The notes: generated from the sequence alone by a model not told the origin. Positions 22,101-34,310 are shown, counted from the stretch's first letter. The stretch is DNA of 64,000 nucleotides from Paracyclopina nana (GCA_019096065.1 JAGUCH010000002.1:15760501-15824500); one strand, 5' to 3'. Program-made: numbers and translations.

Positions 22101-22235
22101 GAGTTGGCTCTGAAGCACAAAGTGGCTCAGTTTTTCATGTAGTTTCAGGATATGACCTGATTTTTTACCTCAGGCTGCTCAGGGCTCAGCACCGGAGCTG
22201 GCATGTTTACTTTATAGACTGCTGAGACAGGGGAA
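19150..22235 (+). repeat. 313-bp tandem array, right arm, about ten copies
   Basis: The phrase 'ggctgctcagggctcagcac' gives phases at 19668, 19981, 20294, 20607, 20920, 21233, 21546, 21859 and 22172; every step from 19668 on is exactly 313 bases. Copies between 19981 and 21700 are almost identical, while those at both edges are diverged (19352-19668 is 316 bases). The pattern indicates recent local amplification or gene conversion in the middle. Confidence 0.93.
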
Positions 22236-22546
22236 ACCAAAATAAACACGAAAATGGCAATTTTGAGGCATAATACTGGACTTTTTTGAAAAAGTTGATA
22301 AAATAACATTTGTAGAGCTCGGGCTGGGATTTCCAAAACTGTCTTTGGTTTTGCTTAAAACCAAAGGACAACTGAGATAAAGGCAACTTTCTTGTACGCT
22401 GCATTTTGACAACTTTTTTGGGCTCAAATTAAATGGCATGTTGAGGCAGTTGCAATGGTGCCAATATTACATTTTATTAAGGTTCCTACAATGAGCTATG
22501 GCTAATTCAACAATTGGACCTAAATTACTGGGGCTGCTCCCTAATA

Positions 22547-22872
22547 AACACGAAAATGGCGATTTTGAGGCACTAGAATGGACTTTTTTGAAAAAGTTCA
22601 TAAAATAACATTTGTAGAGCTCGGGCTGGGATTTCCAAAACTGTCTTTGGTTTTGCTCTAGGCCCAAGGACGACGGAGAAAATTGCAACTTTCTTATGCG
22701 CCGCATTTTGACGACTTTTTTGGGCTCAAATTAAAGGGCGCGCTGCCCCGATCCCAAATATGCGCTTACATCGCGGAAAAGTTACGTAACGGCAAAGTTA
22801 CCGCCATTTTAGTCCGTATGTATATGTGGTACTTTTTTCGCTCCGTGCTCGCACTCACGAGTCATCCCCTTT
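22547..22872 (-). repeat. Right terminal inverted repeat of the foldback element
   Basis: Reverse complement of 16039-16365, ending GAGTCATCCCCTT. Confidence 0.9.
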
Positions 22873-23062
22873 CATTACATTTCATCGAGATTGCAAATAA
22901 GGTGAGTTGATGCTGCTGCAGTGGTTGGTGGCGCCATCTAGCGTGGAGTAAACAATGCGCGCGTGGCGTGGGCACAGCCAAACTTTTCGTATACATAGTA
23001 GAAAGGATAAAAAATAGCAGTAGTAAGTGCTTGAGAAGTGTTTAGATTAGCCGCAGCATTAA

Positions 23063-23320
23063 ATGCATTTTCAGCGTCTCGTTGGCAGTCTTGAAAAAGT
23101 TGTCAATGCCTCTGAGCGCGCAGTCTTGAACAATGCCAATCAACCTGCCGTAAGCGCAAGTAAGTCGAGACGAAGTAGGAACTAATTAACGAGGGTCTGC
23201 TCGCCGCAGCCAAAATACTTGTGAAATTGCACTGTCATGGCCATTATTTAGCAGTTGAGCGGAGCGACATGCTGTCTTATGAGGCAACTTTTTTTGGAAA
23301 AAGTGTGGTTATAACAGCTG
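23063..23320 (+). CDS. Possible orphan gene, two short exons
   Basis: An ATG at 23063 opens MHFQRLVGSLEKVVNASER followed by AVLNNANQPAVSA and a strong donor (caa|gtaagt) after 23159, one base into a codon. About 50 bases later acceptor ctgctcgccgcag (to about 23209) leads in matching phase to TKILVKLHCHGHYLAVERSD, open to about 23380. The first exon looks like genuine protein; the second overlaps an AGATGGCGC site and may not be coding to its end. I recognise no family. It lies just outside the foldback element and 700 bases upstream of the metalloproteinase, on the same strand. It could be an upstream exon of an unrelated transcript. Confidence 0.3.
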
Positions 23321-23506
23321 ATTTTGAAATTTATCATGGTAGATGGCGCCACAGTAAGGTAGAGCAGCTGTTTAGTTGACGCATGACGCTTTAACGGAAA
23401 AGTGGAAAAAATAATGTTTGGGCTACATTCAAAAAGCTTTCATAAATTGTCGGTTTTTGCATAATACAGCCCAAATCACTCACATTACGTGTTGCCAATA
23501 GTTTTT

Positions 23507-23570
23507 GACCTGGACTCGAACGCCTGACCTCTCGCGCTAGAGCCGTGTGAGCTAAACTTTGCGCCATCGA
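23507..23570 (-). repeat. tRNA-derived SINE head or tRNA relic
   Basis: On the minus strand a TAGCTCACACGG A-box-like motif and GCGTTCGAGTCC B-box-like motif lie at tRNA spacing, with a CTCT/AGAG anticodon-like stem. No convincing acceptor stem is present, so a working tRNA is unlikely. Confidence 0.5.
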
Positions 23571-23770
23571 GTCCAATAATCGGAGTCGGTGTTGCTCACT
23601 TCTCGCACACCTAATCAAAGTCATTGTGTTTTTCTCTTCTAGGTCCGTAAAATGCTAATATTACAGTTGTCTGGCACGGATTCAGCTCGTTTTCCTCGCC
23701 GGCGAAGAAATATGTAACGTACATATATAGCTCGCAGCTGATTAATGTCTCTGCGCAAGATGACGAGGAT

Positions 23771-26700
23771 ATGGCCGCTAATATGTTGAGGTTGACCCTA
23801 GTATTTATCTACATCTTTTTGCCGGATGAGGTCATGCTGAGGCCGTTTTTCGACAAAAATGTGGAGGATTATTTGACCCAATTCGGCTACTTGCCTCGTT
23901 CCATTGCCAACAGCATGAGAAGCGCCGAGCATCTGGAAAATGCCCTCAAAAATCTGCAGTTTTTTGCTGGACTCAATGTGACAGGCGCCATCGATAGGCC
24001 TACCGTTGATTTGATGGCCAGGTAAACTATGGCCACACTAGATGGCGCTGATGGCAATAGAGTTGCGAAAAAAGCGCGCCAAAATTCAAATCATTCTTCT
24101 CAGGCCGCGGTGCGGAGTCCTTGATATCAGCCAAGTGGGCTATCGCAATCGGAGGTCAATTCGACATCACCACAGGCCGAGACGAGTTCGTAGGTACAAT
24201 TTGCAGGGCGAACGCTGGCCTACATCCAACATAACCTGGTCGTTGCGCCGGCCTTCGCCCAACCTCGAGGCCGAGGCGTTGGGCCGCGAATTGGCGGCAG
24301 CTCTCAAAATGTGGTCCCAAGAGTCATCTCTAGTCTTCACTGAGCTCACTGGAAACGAGGCCAAAAATGCAGATATTCAAGGTAGTCTCTAATAAGAAAT
24401 CAATTTGAAAAAAATAACATCCTGATCTCAATTGCTCAATGGATGAAACAAGCAAGCTCTTGATATTGACAAGATATTGATCTTACCTGACACTTTTTGC
24501 AGTGTTTTTCTACAGTGGTCCACATTATGACGGGTACCCCTTTGATGGGTATGGGACAGTTTTGGCCCACGCCTTTTTCCCCGGCACCGGAAGGGGCGGA
24601 GATGTCCATTTTGACGCGGACGAGACCTGGACCACGGAGGAAAGGACAGTGTCCAAGTATCGTGCCAGTGTGTTCGCAGTGGCCATTCACGAGTTTGGCC
24701 ACTCGTTGGGCTTGTCCCACTCGTCCATTGAAGGCTCTCTGATGTACCCGTGGTACTCTATGGAGATCCCAGCCGACTCCAGGTTGCCAATGGACGATCG
24801 CGTTGCCATACAGCATTTGTACGGCCCCAACACTCTGGCCATGGATGAAGGTAAAACAATGCCCTCATGAGTATTGGAAATACGTGAAAAGTAATGCGCT
24901 GCGCTCGCGTCACCTGATGCTTTGAAAGGCTCCTAAGGGGATACTTGACACTGTAATGGTACCCAAAACAGGCATTTTTGCATTAATGGCCTATTTTTAA
25001 CTGCCTTCCATCTACATTTGATGCTTCCAAGTCTTTAGAGAGCATTTGTAGCAAAATTTCCATATTTATTTTGCTAGAGAGAAGGGTTGCGTGATTAAAT
25101 GAATTTTTTTGCGAAATGACAATTAGGTTGATTTGTCAGCTGATTTTTGTGGCTGTTTGACGGCATTTTTTAAAACTAAACACACAATGTTATTTACTAA
25201 CAAGTATTGATAATTTGATATGGGTTGAGTCAGAGACTTAGATTATAAGAGAAGCGAAGCAAAAATGTAAACATTCCACTTTTCTGCTACGCGTCAATAA
25301 GTTATCTTTTTCATTACTTTTACATAGACATATACTTTCAAAAAATGCCACACTCTTCATTTTTTTGACAATAAAAGTCCAATTTAGAATAACGCCGAAA
25401 TCAGCGCCATATCAAAAAGAGATTAAACATACTACCTTGGTTTCCCTAGAGCCGAGATTTTCCGTCAAATGATATCAGAGTAACCAGATTCGCAAGTTTG
25501 ATCATATATGTAGGAGAATCGACTTTTTCTGAAAGTGTTTGGCCATTTCCAGGAAGTTAGAGCCTTAGAGGCACTTGGTCAACTTACATTCAAAGTTCAA
25601 ACTATACTTGACATTGATCACAAATGGATCATTTCTGAAATATTTGGAATGAAAAGTCAGCCCCAGCCCAAACTCAGGCAGCCAGCGCCAAAAAGCCATT
25701 GTATTCTCTTTTGGAGCGTCCCAAAAAAGAGGCACGCACCCCCTATGACGTCACGTAATTTCGCTTCTCTAGTAATCTAAGTCTCTGGGTTGGGTAATGT
25801 TCAAAAATGATGTTAAAAAAGTTGCGAAATGGCGGCTCGTTTTTTCGTCAGCTGTCAGCTGATTTCCTTGATCATGCGTTTCAGCCAAAACCACTGCCTT
25901 CGCTTACGACACGTCCGACCCCACGAAATCGACGCCCACCTCACGTACCAAGACAATATTCGTGGAGAGCAACAGCCCCGACAAATGTGACACAGATTTT
26001 GACGCTGTGGCCGTCATTCGTAGTGAAATGTGGGCCTTTAAGAGCCGCCATTTTTGGCGAATTCACCGCGACAGGGGGGAATCCAGGGGGGATCCTGTGG
26101 AGCTCACCGCCTTCTGGTACGGCTTGCCAGCCAATGTGGACAAGGTCGATGCTGTCTACGAGCGGCCGGACCACAAAATTGTATTTTTCGCCGGCAAATA
26201 CTTCTATGTATTGGCTGGAAACTCTCAGTTGGAGCAGGGACCTACGCCTTTGTCATATTTGGGCCTGCCTGAAGATCTCGAGCACATTGATGCTGCCATG
26301 ACGTGGGGATACAATGGCAAAACGTTTTTCTTCTCAGGTATACTGGAAAAAATGATAGCCTAAGCTATCTGGCAAATTGGTTATGTGAGCAATTTTAGTA
26401 GGGGATAGGAATGTGTTACGTTATGTTGGGCTGTATCATGAGTATGTGAGGTTGTGGTTGCATCACCAAAAATGTGCATGGGCTGCTGGCTAAGAATTGC
26501 CATATGTGGCACCACTATTACAGCCTAAATTCAAGTGACCAGCAAATGTGCCTTTCTGTTTTTATTGGCATTATGATTGGCAATTTTGCTTTATGAAGGA
26601 GGAGAAGGAAAAAGTAATTTAACAGGAATGGAGCTTTTTTAATGGGATTTCTATGCATATTGGCAGAACACACCTATTTTGAGCTTTGATGTGCCATCAT

Positions 26701-27665
26701 AGAATATACGCAGCAAAAAATTCTTTCTTAGGAAGAACCACGATGTTGTCCTACAAAAGCGAAGAAGGAGAAAGAAGCACTTCTTTCTTTTCTTTTTTTG
26801 GGCCTTGCAAAAAAGTTTTTTTGTCAGCTCTTCCACACTTTACTGTGGCAAAGCTACACAAAAATGTGACGCAAAACAGTGCCTTTGCTTTTAAAATCCC
26901 TAAAATCTTACTTACCACTTCGGAAGTAAATGTTCCGACCTTTTCCGGAAAAAGCCTTGCGAACCTTTTGCAGCGCAAGTGCTCAAAGCCTAAGCTAAAA
27001 AAGGCTTTCAAAGTATTCAGCTTAAGATTGTCTTGAACTTTTCTTTCGCTCACAATATAGGAGAAAGAAATGAGGCTAGCCATTTGAAATGACTAGCAAG
27101 GCAGCGACATTTGGTTAACTTGATACCCTGAAAAACATAGCTTGTCGTTGCAAGAGGAAAATATTATTGTCAGTATGATAATAACAGTCATTTGATAGGA
27201 CTTCCCCAGCTTAGCTAACTGAAGTCTAATCAATGACAAGGCTCGCTAGAAAGCCCTGTAAACTGTGAAGGCGACTTAACGTGAATTATTCACTGGCTAG
27301 GCAACAAGTATTGGCGATTCGATGATGTTGTTGGCCGCGTGGAGCTCGATTATCCGAGGGATATTTCAATGTGGCGAGGCGTTCCATCGGACATTGATGC
27401 AGCTTTCCAATACATCGATGGCAAAACCTACTTCTTCAAGGGGAAGTACTTTTGGCAATTTGACGACTACAGCATGATGGTGGTCGACCCGACCCCCAAG
27501 CGAATTGGAACGCATTGGATGCAGTGTCCCAAAGATGTCATTAGGAACCCCTTTGAGGCCAATGAGCTAAGCCATGGCATCATCAGCAACAAAGGGCAAA
27601 AGACTAATGCTGCCATGTTTTCTTCACTACCACTTCTTCTACTATTACTGCCATTCTCTTTTTAG
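23771..27665 (+). CDS. Mmp2: GPI-anchored matrix metalloproteinase (Mmp2-like)
   Basis: Five exons, 23771-24021, 24104-24381, 24503-24850, 25885-26337 and 27301-27665, join in frame to 564 residues. A signal peptide ([13 protein letters not shown]) precedes the prodomain ([11 protein letters not shown]). The cysteine switch is PRCGVLD (Cys87), where most family members have PRCGVPD. A furin-type site RPRRVRR at 108-114 would release the catalytic domain. Zinc ligands are in [11 protein letters not shown] (His239, 243, 249; Glu240), followed by the Met-turn SLMYP. A Ser/Thr linker leads to the hemopexin domain in exons 4-5 (from [12 protein letters not shown] to MQCP, the closing disulphide pair). 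The C-terminus is a short spacer plus [13 protein letters not shown] with no cytosolic tail, the mark of a GPI signal, as in fly Mmp2. It degrades extracellular matrix at the cell surface. Confidence 0.95.
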
Positions 27666-27699
27666 ACTCTACACATTATGTAGCTTACGCGAAAACGGA

Positions 27700-28060
27700 G
27701 CAGCTGACAAAATTGCAAACAAATAGCTGACGGACTAAAAAAGCTGACAAAGAATGTGAACAGATAGCTGACAGTCTGTGTAAGCTAATAGCTCACAATT
27801 TTTTAGCTGACCAATTATTCCAACATCTAGCTAGTACATGTAAACAAGCAGCTTACTCAGCTTGTAAACAAGCAGCTTACATAGTATGTAAACAAACAGC
27901 CTTCATAGAGTGTGTAAACAAACAGCTTACATTGTGTGTGTAAACAAACAACTGTTTGTGCTCTACAGCCAATTATGGACAATGTGCTATGTCAACAAAC
28001 AGCTGTCTATGAGGGTAAACAAACAGCTGACTTAACGAACAAACCCCTCATTTTTCGCGG
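27700..28060 (+). repeat. Degenerate tandem repeat of 'gtaaacaaacagcttac' type
   Basis: At least a dozen units of AACAA(A/G)CAGCT(G/T) context in the 3' flank of the metalloproteinase gene; units vary in length (about 20-30 bases). Confidence 0.75.
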
Positions 28061-28214
28061 CCTCCACTGCCACAACTTGTGTATTGGAAGCAATGGTGTT
28101 CTGGTGAAAAAGTTGCTTCAATACATGTTCAAATATATTTTAGCCAAGATCTCACGCGAATTCACGCCACATAACTGCCTCTCTCTTTCCTGAAATATAC
28201 CGTTGAACTTTTAT

Positions 28215-31200
28215 TTAGGTTTCGTTCGAATTTGTAATGGTTATTGTAGGTGGAGGAGCTGGAGCAGTGGTACCAGATGAAGATGATGTCGTGGTATTAT
28301 TACTTGCTATGGTAGCCGTGGCTGTCATGGCCGAGGCCTCCATTAGTCTCATGAGTTCCAATTCCCAAGCAAGTTCTTTCTCCCTTAAAGAGTCTTGGTA
28401 GCGCTCCCATTCTCGGCTGTAGGTCGGAAATGAGCTGAACTTCCCCTCAATTGAAGCTGCTTGCGATGGATGTGGGTGCACTTGAAACGAGGCCTGCATC
28501 AAAAATGGAGATTTTTTAAGTCAGACTTTCGGCGATTATTGGTGTTGATAGGGTATAAAATGAATGTCTGGTCTGGTAGCTCTGCTCATTTCTACTCAGC
28601 CTACTTTGGCGCCATCTCGCGGAATTTTCGCGCTTCTGCAAGTTTCCCTACAAAAAAGGCATTTATGGTAGGAGTATTCTAATGAACTTTTCAGAAGAAA
28701 CATACAAGTTGGGTAACGCGATTGACTAATGAGGAATTCATTGGTTGGGTAACTCTCATATCTCTGTGTTCTGTGTATTATTAGAGAGCAACTAAATAAG
28801 CACACACAACCATGCTGATTAATAGCCTACCTCTCTACTGTCTGCCTATATTTATCTTCTTGCTGCTAATGAACAGGCCTATGGTAATTTGTTTGACGGG
28901 AAATCTTTTGCTCATAGGCATTGGAATGAAAAAATCCAGCTTTCACTGGAAAGGAAGGTAGCTTACATCAGAGCCATGCAAAGAAGTGTTGCTCGAGGCT
29001 GAATTGCTGAGCAAGGATTGTTGCCTCATCAGCCTTTTCTTCTTCTTGTGCAAAGGTTTGGCCTCCACAATCATCTCCTCCAGCTCATAAGTGGGGTCAC
29101 AGTTCAGCCCCTCCTTCTTGGGGACGTAGGGCGGGGGCAATTTCTTGCTCATCAGGTGGTTGAACTTCATGTTGGCCATCAGCTTGGTCTTTTTGGCCGC
29201 GGCCAGCGAGCACAGCCTCTTGTCCGGATTGACGCTCAAAAGGCTGGCCACAAATTTGGCGAATTCCGGCGACCACGAGCTCGGCCACTCCATCAAGGTT
29301 TTGGCCTTTTCGAAAATGGTGATGGCCGTGGCCATTGAGGTTCGCCCGCTGATGTCGAACGGCCTTTGGCCTCCGGTTTTCAGCTCGTAGGCGGTGATCC
29401 CCAAGGACCACCAGTCGACTGCGAAGGCATAGCCTTCGCAAGTCATGGGGCTGGCCACAGCCTTGAATATTTCAGGGGCCATGTAGGGCTTGGTGCCAGC
29501 CATGTTGCGCAGGTAGCCAGTGCTGTTGAGGTAGGTGGCAACGTTGAAGTCGGTCAGGTGCACGTGTCCTTGGTCATCAAGGAGAATGTTGTCAGGCTTC
29601 ACATCTCGGTGCACAATGTTCTTGGTCCTCAAGTAGTCGAGAGCTGCTGCAATTTCAGCGCATACAAAGCGCACCATTTCCTCGGAAAAGCCTTCACCCC
29701 GAGTATGACTGCTCAGTTGATACCTTAAAAATCCAAATTTTAGAGTCCATATTAGCATGTTTTGAGAGTGCAAATAAGTACTTAAGAATTGAGCAATTCA
29801 ATTTATGAAAGGGAAAAAGTACTCTTTTGAGGCTTTTACAAAGCAGACTCCATGCAATATGAAACTATGCTTAACTAACATTATAACAATTGTGTGAATT
29901 AGACTGTGTTTGCAACGCGCAAGAGCCTTCAATTATTTAGCAGTTCCTGCTTTCTAAACTTTGCTTCGATGTGTATACTGTGTATGGATAGATGAATGCA
30001 TCTCCTACCAGTGCAATTCTGATCACCATTGCATGATGCCTCGCAAATACAGTTTCCATTAAGGCAAATTAACTTTTTTTGCCTTTCTTGGAAGACGTTA
30101 TATGGAGCATTTTTGCGCTCGCGGTGGTGGCAGAGAAATGTCCATAATTTATGGCCATGACTGCTGTCTTTTGATATGGTCTTGCACAATCTTTTATCTG
30201 TCACAGCTAAACAAGGAGAATTTCCCATAGGATATGAGGGAAGAAGAAAAAAACTATGAACTAAAAGTGCCACTATATATTGTTGATCTCCTTTCTTTAT
30301 TCAAAGCAGAAAAAGTAGCTCGTTAGACGCATTGGAAGGAACTATTGCTCAGCTATGAAAAAAAGGTGATTGGATCGATTGGATGCCTATACCAAGAACT
30401 ACAAACAGAACGCACGCCAAACTACAAATACCAGACGCGCACATGGATCTACAAAACTTTTTTTTATTAAACCAACCGCATATGGACCTACACTGAACCA
30501 AGCGCACCCAAGCTACATTTAGCAGGTACGCACATGAGCCTACATGAAAAGCTGTTAGCACAATGAACACAGATGATTCGCACATGAAACTACATTTGAC
30601 TGAACGCACTGACTATTTGGACTTTTTTGACTAATTGGACTTGTTGGTCAATTGGCTTTTCTGCCTTCTCAAACTTTAAGGACTTTTTGGACTATTTCGG
30701 CTTTATGAACAATTTGGACTTTTTTGACTATTTTGACTTTTCAAATGTAAAGGGCCATTACCGCTGAGACCTTTGTGTGCCTAAAATTGCTTCTAAAAAT
30801 AAAAAGAATGAAAATTTGGCTTTTACTTTCTAGCTTTTTAAAAAATTAAGGTAGTTAGATGCAGCTTCCAAAAATGTATAATATATAATTTTCTGACTTT
30901 GCAATGCTGAGATAATTCCCCAATTTGGGCAATTTATCCAATGTTGCTGAATTAAAGTAGTTAAGTATCATCACACATCCCAAGCACACTATGGCCCACA
31001 ATGATGGCACACAATGGCATAATAGTCAGAATATTATTCTGTTCACATTTTTGGAAGCTCTGACAAATTATCTTTATTTTTTGTTAAATAATAAAAGCCA
31101 AATTATGATTCTTTATAATTTTAAAAGCTACTTTCATACTTGGCACACAGCTAGGCTAAAAACCGGCATTTAAGGATAATCTTACTCTTGTGGATTCTGG

Positions 31201-32533
31201 TGTGCTTGGTTCATTGTATATTAATGTGCGTTCATTCTGTTGCCCAAGTGCTCTTTGATTTGCTTGTAGTTTAGTATGCGTTTCCGTCATTTGTAGTTCA
31301 TGTGCGATTAGTTGTATGTAGATTCATGTGCGATTGGGGTTGTTTACATTCTGGGCCAAAAATCTTTGTAGTCTGACGTGCGCACTGTTTAGTAGTTTTA
31401 TGTGCGATCGGTTGACTGTAGGACAAAGTACGCGCCCCCGGATCGATTTTGTACAACTACAAGTCTACAACCTTGCTGCTGCTGCGTCACACAAAAGCCA
31501 TAAAGAAGCATGGAGGCCACAACATTTCCTTACCTCAGGTCTCCACCCATAAGTGGCTCCAGAATGATGAACAAGTCCTCAGCATCCTGCAAGGAAAAAG
31601 TATTTTTTTAATGTAGTTTTGCCCATTTCAAGTAAGCTCATTTGCAAAGTAAAGATGTTGCTAAATTGTTTACAACCGCTCTGGTAACTCTGGAGCTAGT
31701 TGCGCTTAGACTTGAGAGCCATCTGGCGGAATTTTCGCTCAATTCATACCTGAAATGTGAACCACAAGCTGACGATGAAAGGATGATCAACTGCCCGTAG
31801 TAATTCCACCTCAGCCATGATGTTGTCCACGGCTCTCTGTTTGAGGCATGCTTCTTTGTTGACATATTTCATGGCATACACCTTCTTGTTCTCCTTTCTC
31901 TCGGCCAGACAAACCTTAATCGAAAAAGGTCAGAATTTCCTCTCATCTAAAGTTTGCGAGGTGATTAATTTCAGGATGTCACCGATGGAAAAACTTTCCG
32001 TCATGTTAGTTAGGTCATTTCTCGTTTTTGAAAATCAGCAATTTCAACAAAGTCAACTAAAGCAAAAAACTGAAAAAAAGTCACAGTCTCACAGATCTAA
32101 GCTTGTTAGTATGGGGCGAATCCGCTAGAGGGAGCACCGATTTGTTTTTACTTTTTTAGCGGAAATTGCTCATGCGACCAAGCCTTAATTAACTATTTTC
32201 GTCATTCGGCCGGCTAAAATGCCAAAAAAAAGCAGGCATATTGCGAAAATGCTAATTAGAGCAATTAACTCATTTAAATTGTGTCAGTACCTAAATTGGC
32301 CTTGTTTAACCAAAAATGACTTAATATAATGCTGAAAAAATGGTTTTTATCCAATTTTTGTAGTTTTTGGCTTTTCCCATCAGCAATTACTGTATGTATA
32401 GTTATGAAGTGTTTTTGCGTACCTTTCCAAAAGCACCTCGTCCAATAGCTCGTAGGATTTCAAAATCGTCAAATCTAACATAGGCCCTAGGCCTTGGAGG
32501 CCTTGTTGGCCTTTTGGACTGCCTTGCGCCCAT
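28215..32533 (-). CDS. STK32: Serine/threonine kinase 32 (YANK family)
   Basis: Five exons, 32533-32423, 31914-31750, 31586-31534, 29723-28967 and 28493-28215, all in phase, give 454 residues. It starts MGARQSK, a likely N-myristoylation signal. The kinase domain has the glycine loop IGRGAFGKV, catalytic Lys53 (VYAMK), HRDVKPDN with Asp150, DFN (168-170) in place of DFG as is normal for this family, and AGTKPYMAPE. The family-specific tail LNCDPTYELEEMIVEAKPLHKKKKR follows. The last exon ends in a Thr/Ala/Pro/Asn-rich stretch (TATATIASNN, TITITNSNET). The match to vertebrate STK32A/B/C is clear throughout. It likely phosphorylates Ser/Thr substrates at membranes; physiological targets are poorly known. 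The 1.8 kb intron before the main kinase exon holds an inverted repeat field. Confidence 0.95.
30385..31440. repeat. Second, smaller foldback-like field in an STK32 intron
   Basis: From about 30385 to 30615 units like 'cgcacatgaaactacatt' repeat at 25-50 base spacing. From about 31195 to 31440 the reverse complement form 'tgtagttcatgtgcgatt' repeats. Between them a run of 'ttggacttttttgacta' units (30610-30745) and AT-rich sequence form the loop. It has the same architecture as the large element but unrelated sequence. Confidence 0.7.
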
Positions 32534-33860
32534 TCTTTTACATGCAGCCTAGAAGAAGTAAGGACACTTAATTCACTGGGGGAAATGTAATGGCCGTAAA
32601 AAAGGCGGAAATGACCTTACCCAAAAGTCTAGGAGAACCAGGATGATGAAAAAAGTTTACTGTCTAATGCTGTAATGTACTAAGCTCTTGTGACAATTGT
32701 CCTGTGCGAGCGCAAAAACCGAACTGAAGGCGAAAAATGCATGGTTGCTCTTAATACACTACGGTATATGCTGCAGTAGAGAGAGAAGAAAGCAGAAGAA
32801 GCAACAAATTGAGTGAAAAAGAGAGCTTTGCATGTTGTCGCACGACTCTTTCTACCTAATTGGTGGTCTTAAAATAATTGCCTTACTCACATTTATGTCT
32901 GCATAAAATACACAAATTGCTAGTTCGTGAAACGGCCGCACGTTAAAATGGTGGCGCTGCTACTCCAAATGTAATTAGACTGTGGGCATGATTGTAGCTA
33001 ATTTTTTTTCTAATTTTTTGTGTATCGTTGGGATTATAATGTGTGACTTACAAATGGTAGGCTAGACGCAATTCGGTTTCTTCTTTAGACAAACAGACAC
33101 TGCAGAAGGAAATTGTTGATCTTCCAATTTGGAGTAAATGGAAGAAAATCCTTGCAAAAGCAAAAACAACTCCTATACAGCTTCTTTTCCATTATTTATG
33201 TCTAGCTTTAATGTATGTAGTATAGCTCCACTATGATGATTTATCTTTTACAATTGTAGTTGTTTTGAGACGGAAACACTGACTGGTGAAAATGTTGAGA
33301 CAGACTCAGATCATGTTTTTCAGCTTTTTATTACCTAAGTGTGCTTGAGACCTCTAGTAAAAGGCCAAATGACAAGGGGGAAAATTTAGCTTTTATAAAC
33401 ACTCTCTCATTGATTATTAGATCTTTTTCTGGTTAGCTCTTCAAGAAATTATGGCCGACATTGATGGAAACCTTTTAATAAGACGCGTTACACAACATCA
33501 AAGCTAAAAAGTCCCTTTTTATCTCAAGGCTCACACAAGAGCTATTCAATACGAGTTTCAAAGGAAAGCAGTACACATAATCAGGCCTTCTTTCCCCACC
33601 AGAACTTTGGTTCCCGATTCGAGAACGAATGTTACGCGATTCCTCTAGAGTACATATTCGGTAAAGAATCGTTCTACGATTTTGTCTCGATTAGTCAGTT
33701 AATTTGACCAACAGAAACAATCGTTGATGATTATTACTCAAATTCTTGGCAAAGATTCTTTAACAAAAATGTCAATAAACATTCTTAGATGATTGTTTCA
33801 TTATCAATTGATTCATTTTTGTTTTCTCAGCAAACATGATTATTTATCATCTTGACTACT
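32534..33860. other. Upstream flank of STK32; no gene seen
   Basis: The STK32 promoter should lie at its left edge. No exon or TATA box is convincing. Confidence 0.35.
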
Positions 33861-33869
33861 CGGGAACAA

Positions 33870-34310
33870 ATAAGGAACTTAAAGGTCAATAACTTTTCAA
33901 CATGTACTCAGTGTGAAAAGTTACTGATTGCTAATGAACTATTCAAGAGGTTTTGCTCTGTAACTTTTCATTAATGAATACTGCTTGACTATTCAAAAAC
34001 TATTCAGGAACTTCTATTTCATGAGCTTTTCATTAATAAATACTTCTTGATAATTCAAGCACTATTCAAGAACTTTCATTCAGTAACTTTTCAACAATAA
34101 ATTATGCTTGATTTTTCAAGAATTATTCAGCTAAGTTCATTTAAGCAACTTTTCAACAGTGAAAGCTTCTTGATAATTTAAGAACTATTCAAGAGCTTAT
34201 GTTCAGTAACTTCTCAATAATGAATGAAACCTGAATATTCAATTATAATTCAGGAATGTTGATGTCAACAACTTTTCAAGAATGATTTTTTTTCATAATT
34301 CAACCAGTTG
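33870..34310. repeat. AT-rich tandem repeat, about 60-63 bp unit
   Basis: Six or more degenerate copies of 'gaactattcaagaacttt.attcagtaacttttcaataatgaat' (non-contiguous consensus) follow one another; no coding content. Confidence 0.75.

Larger units (their letters stand above)
16039..22872. mobile_element. Giant foldback-like element of nested inverted tandem repeats
   Basis: The outer ends are inverted copies about 325 bp long (16039-16365 and about 22547-22872), both starting AAGGGGATGACTCG at the outside. Moving inward on the left come about 1.7 copies of a 313-bp unit, a TTTTGCCC satellite, GTCGAC-containing repeats and a palindromic centre near 17646. The same layers return in inverted orientation on the right, where the 313-bp unit has expanded to about ten copies. 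An extra, diverged inner copy of part of the terminal repeat sits at about 22238-22440. No transposase gene is visible; the open frames inside are translations of the repeats. The layout recalls Drosophila FB/Galileo elements, whose long ends are tandem repeats. Flanks read ctccAT and tCATta, so a clear target duplication is not established. Non-autonomous. Confidence 0.8.

Noticed and set aside
22145-22706. Overlapping frames reading 'FWKSQPELYKCYF' on both terminal repeats of the foldback element
   Set aside because: The repeat is present three times, the frames are short, and no transposase motif appears.
23507-23570. Functional tRNA gene on the minus strand
   Set aside because: No acceptor stem.
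28552-28558. TATAAAA on the plus strand inside the STK32 gene
   Set aside because: No open frame or splice site follows; a nested gene is not supported.
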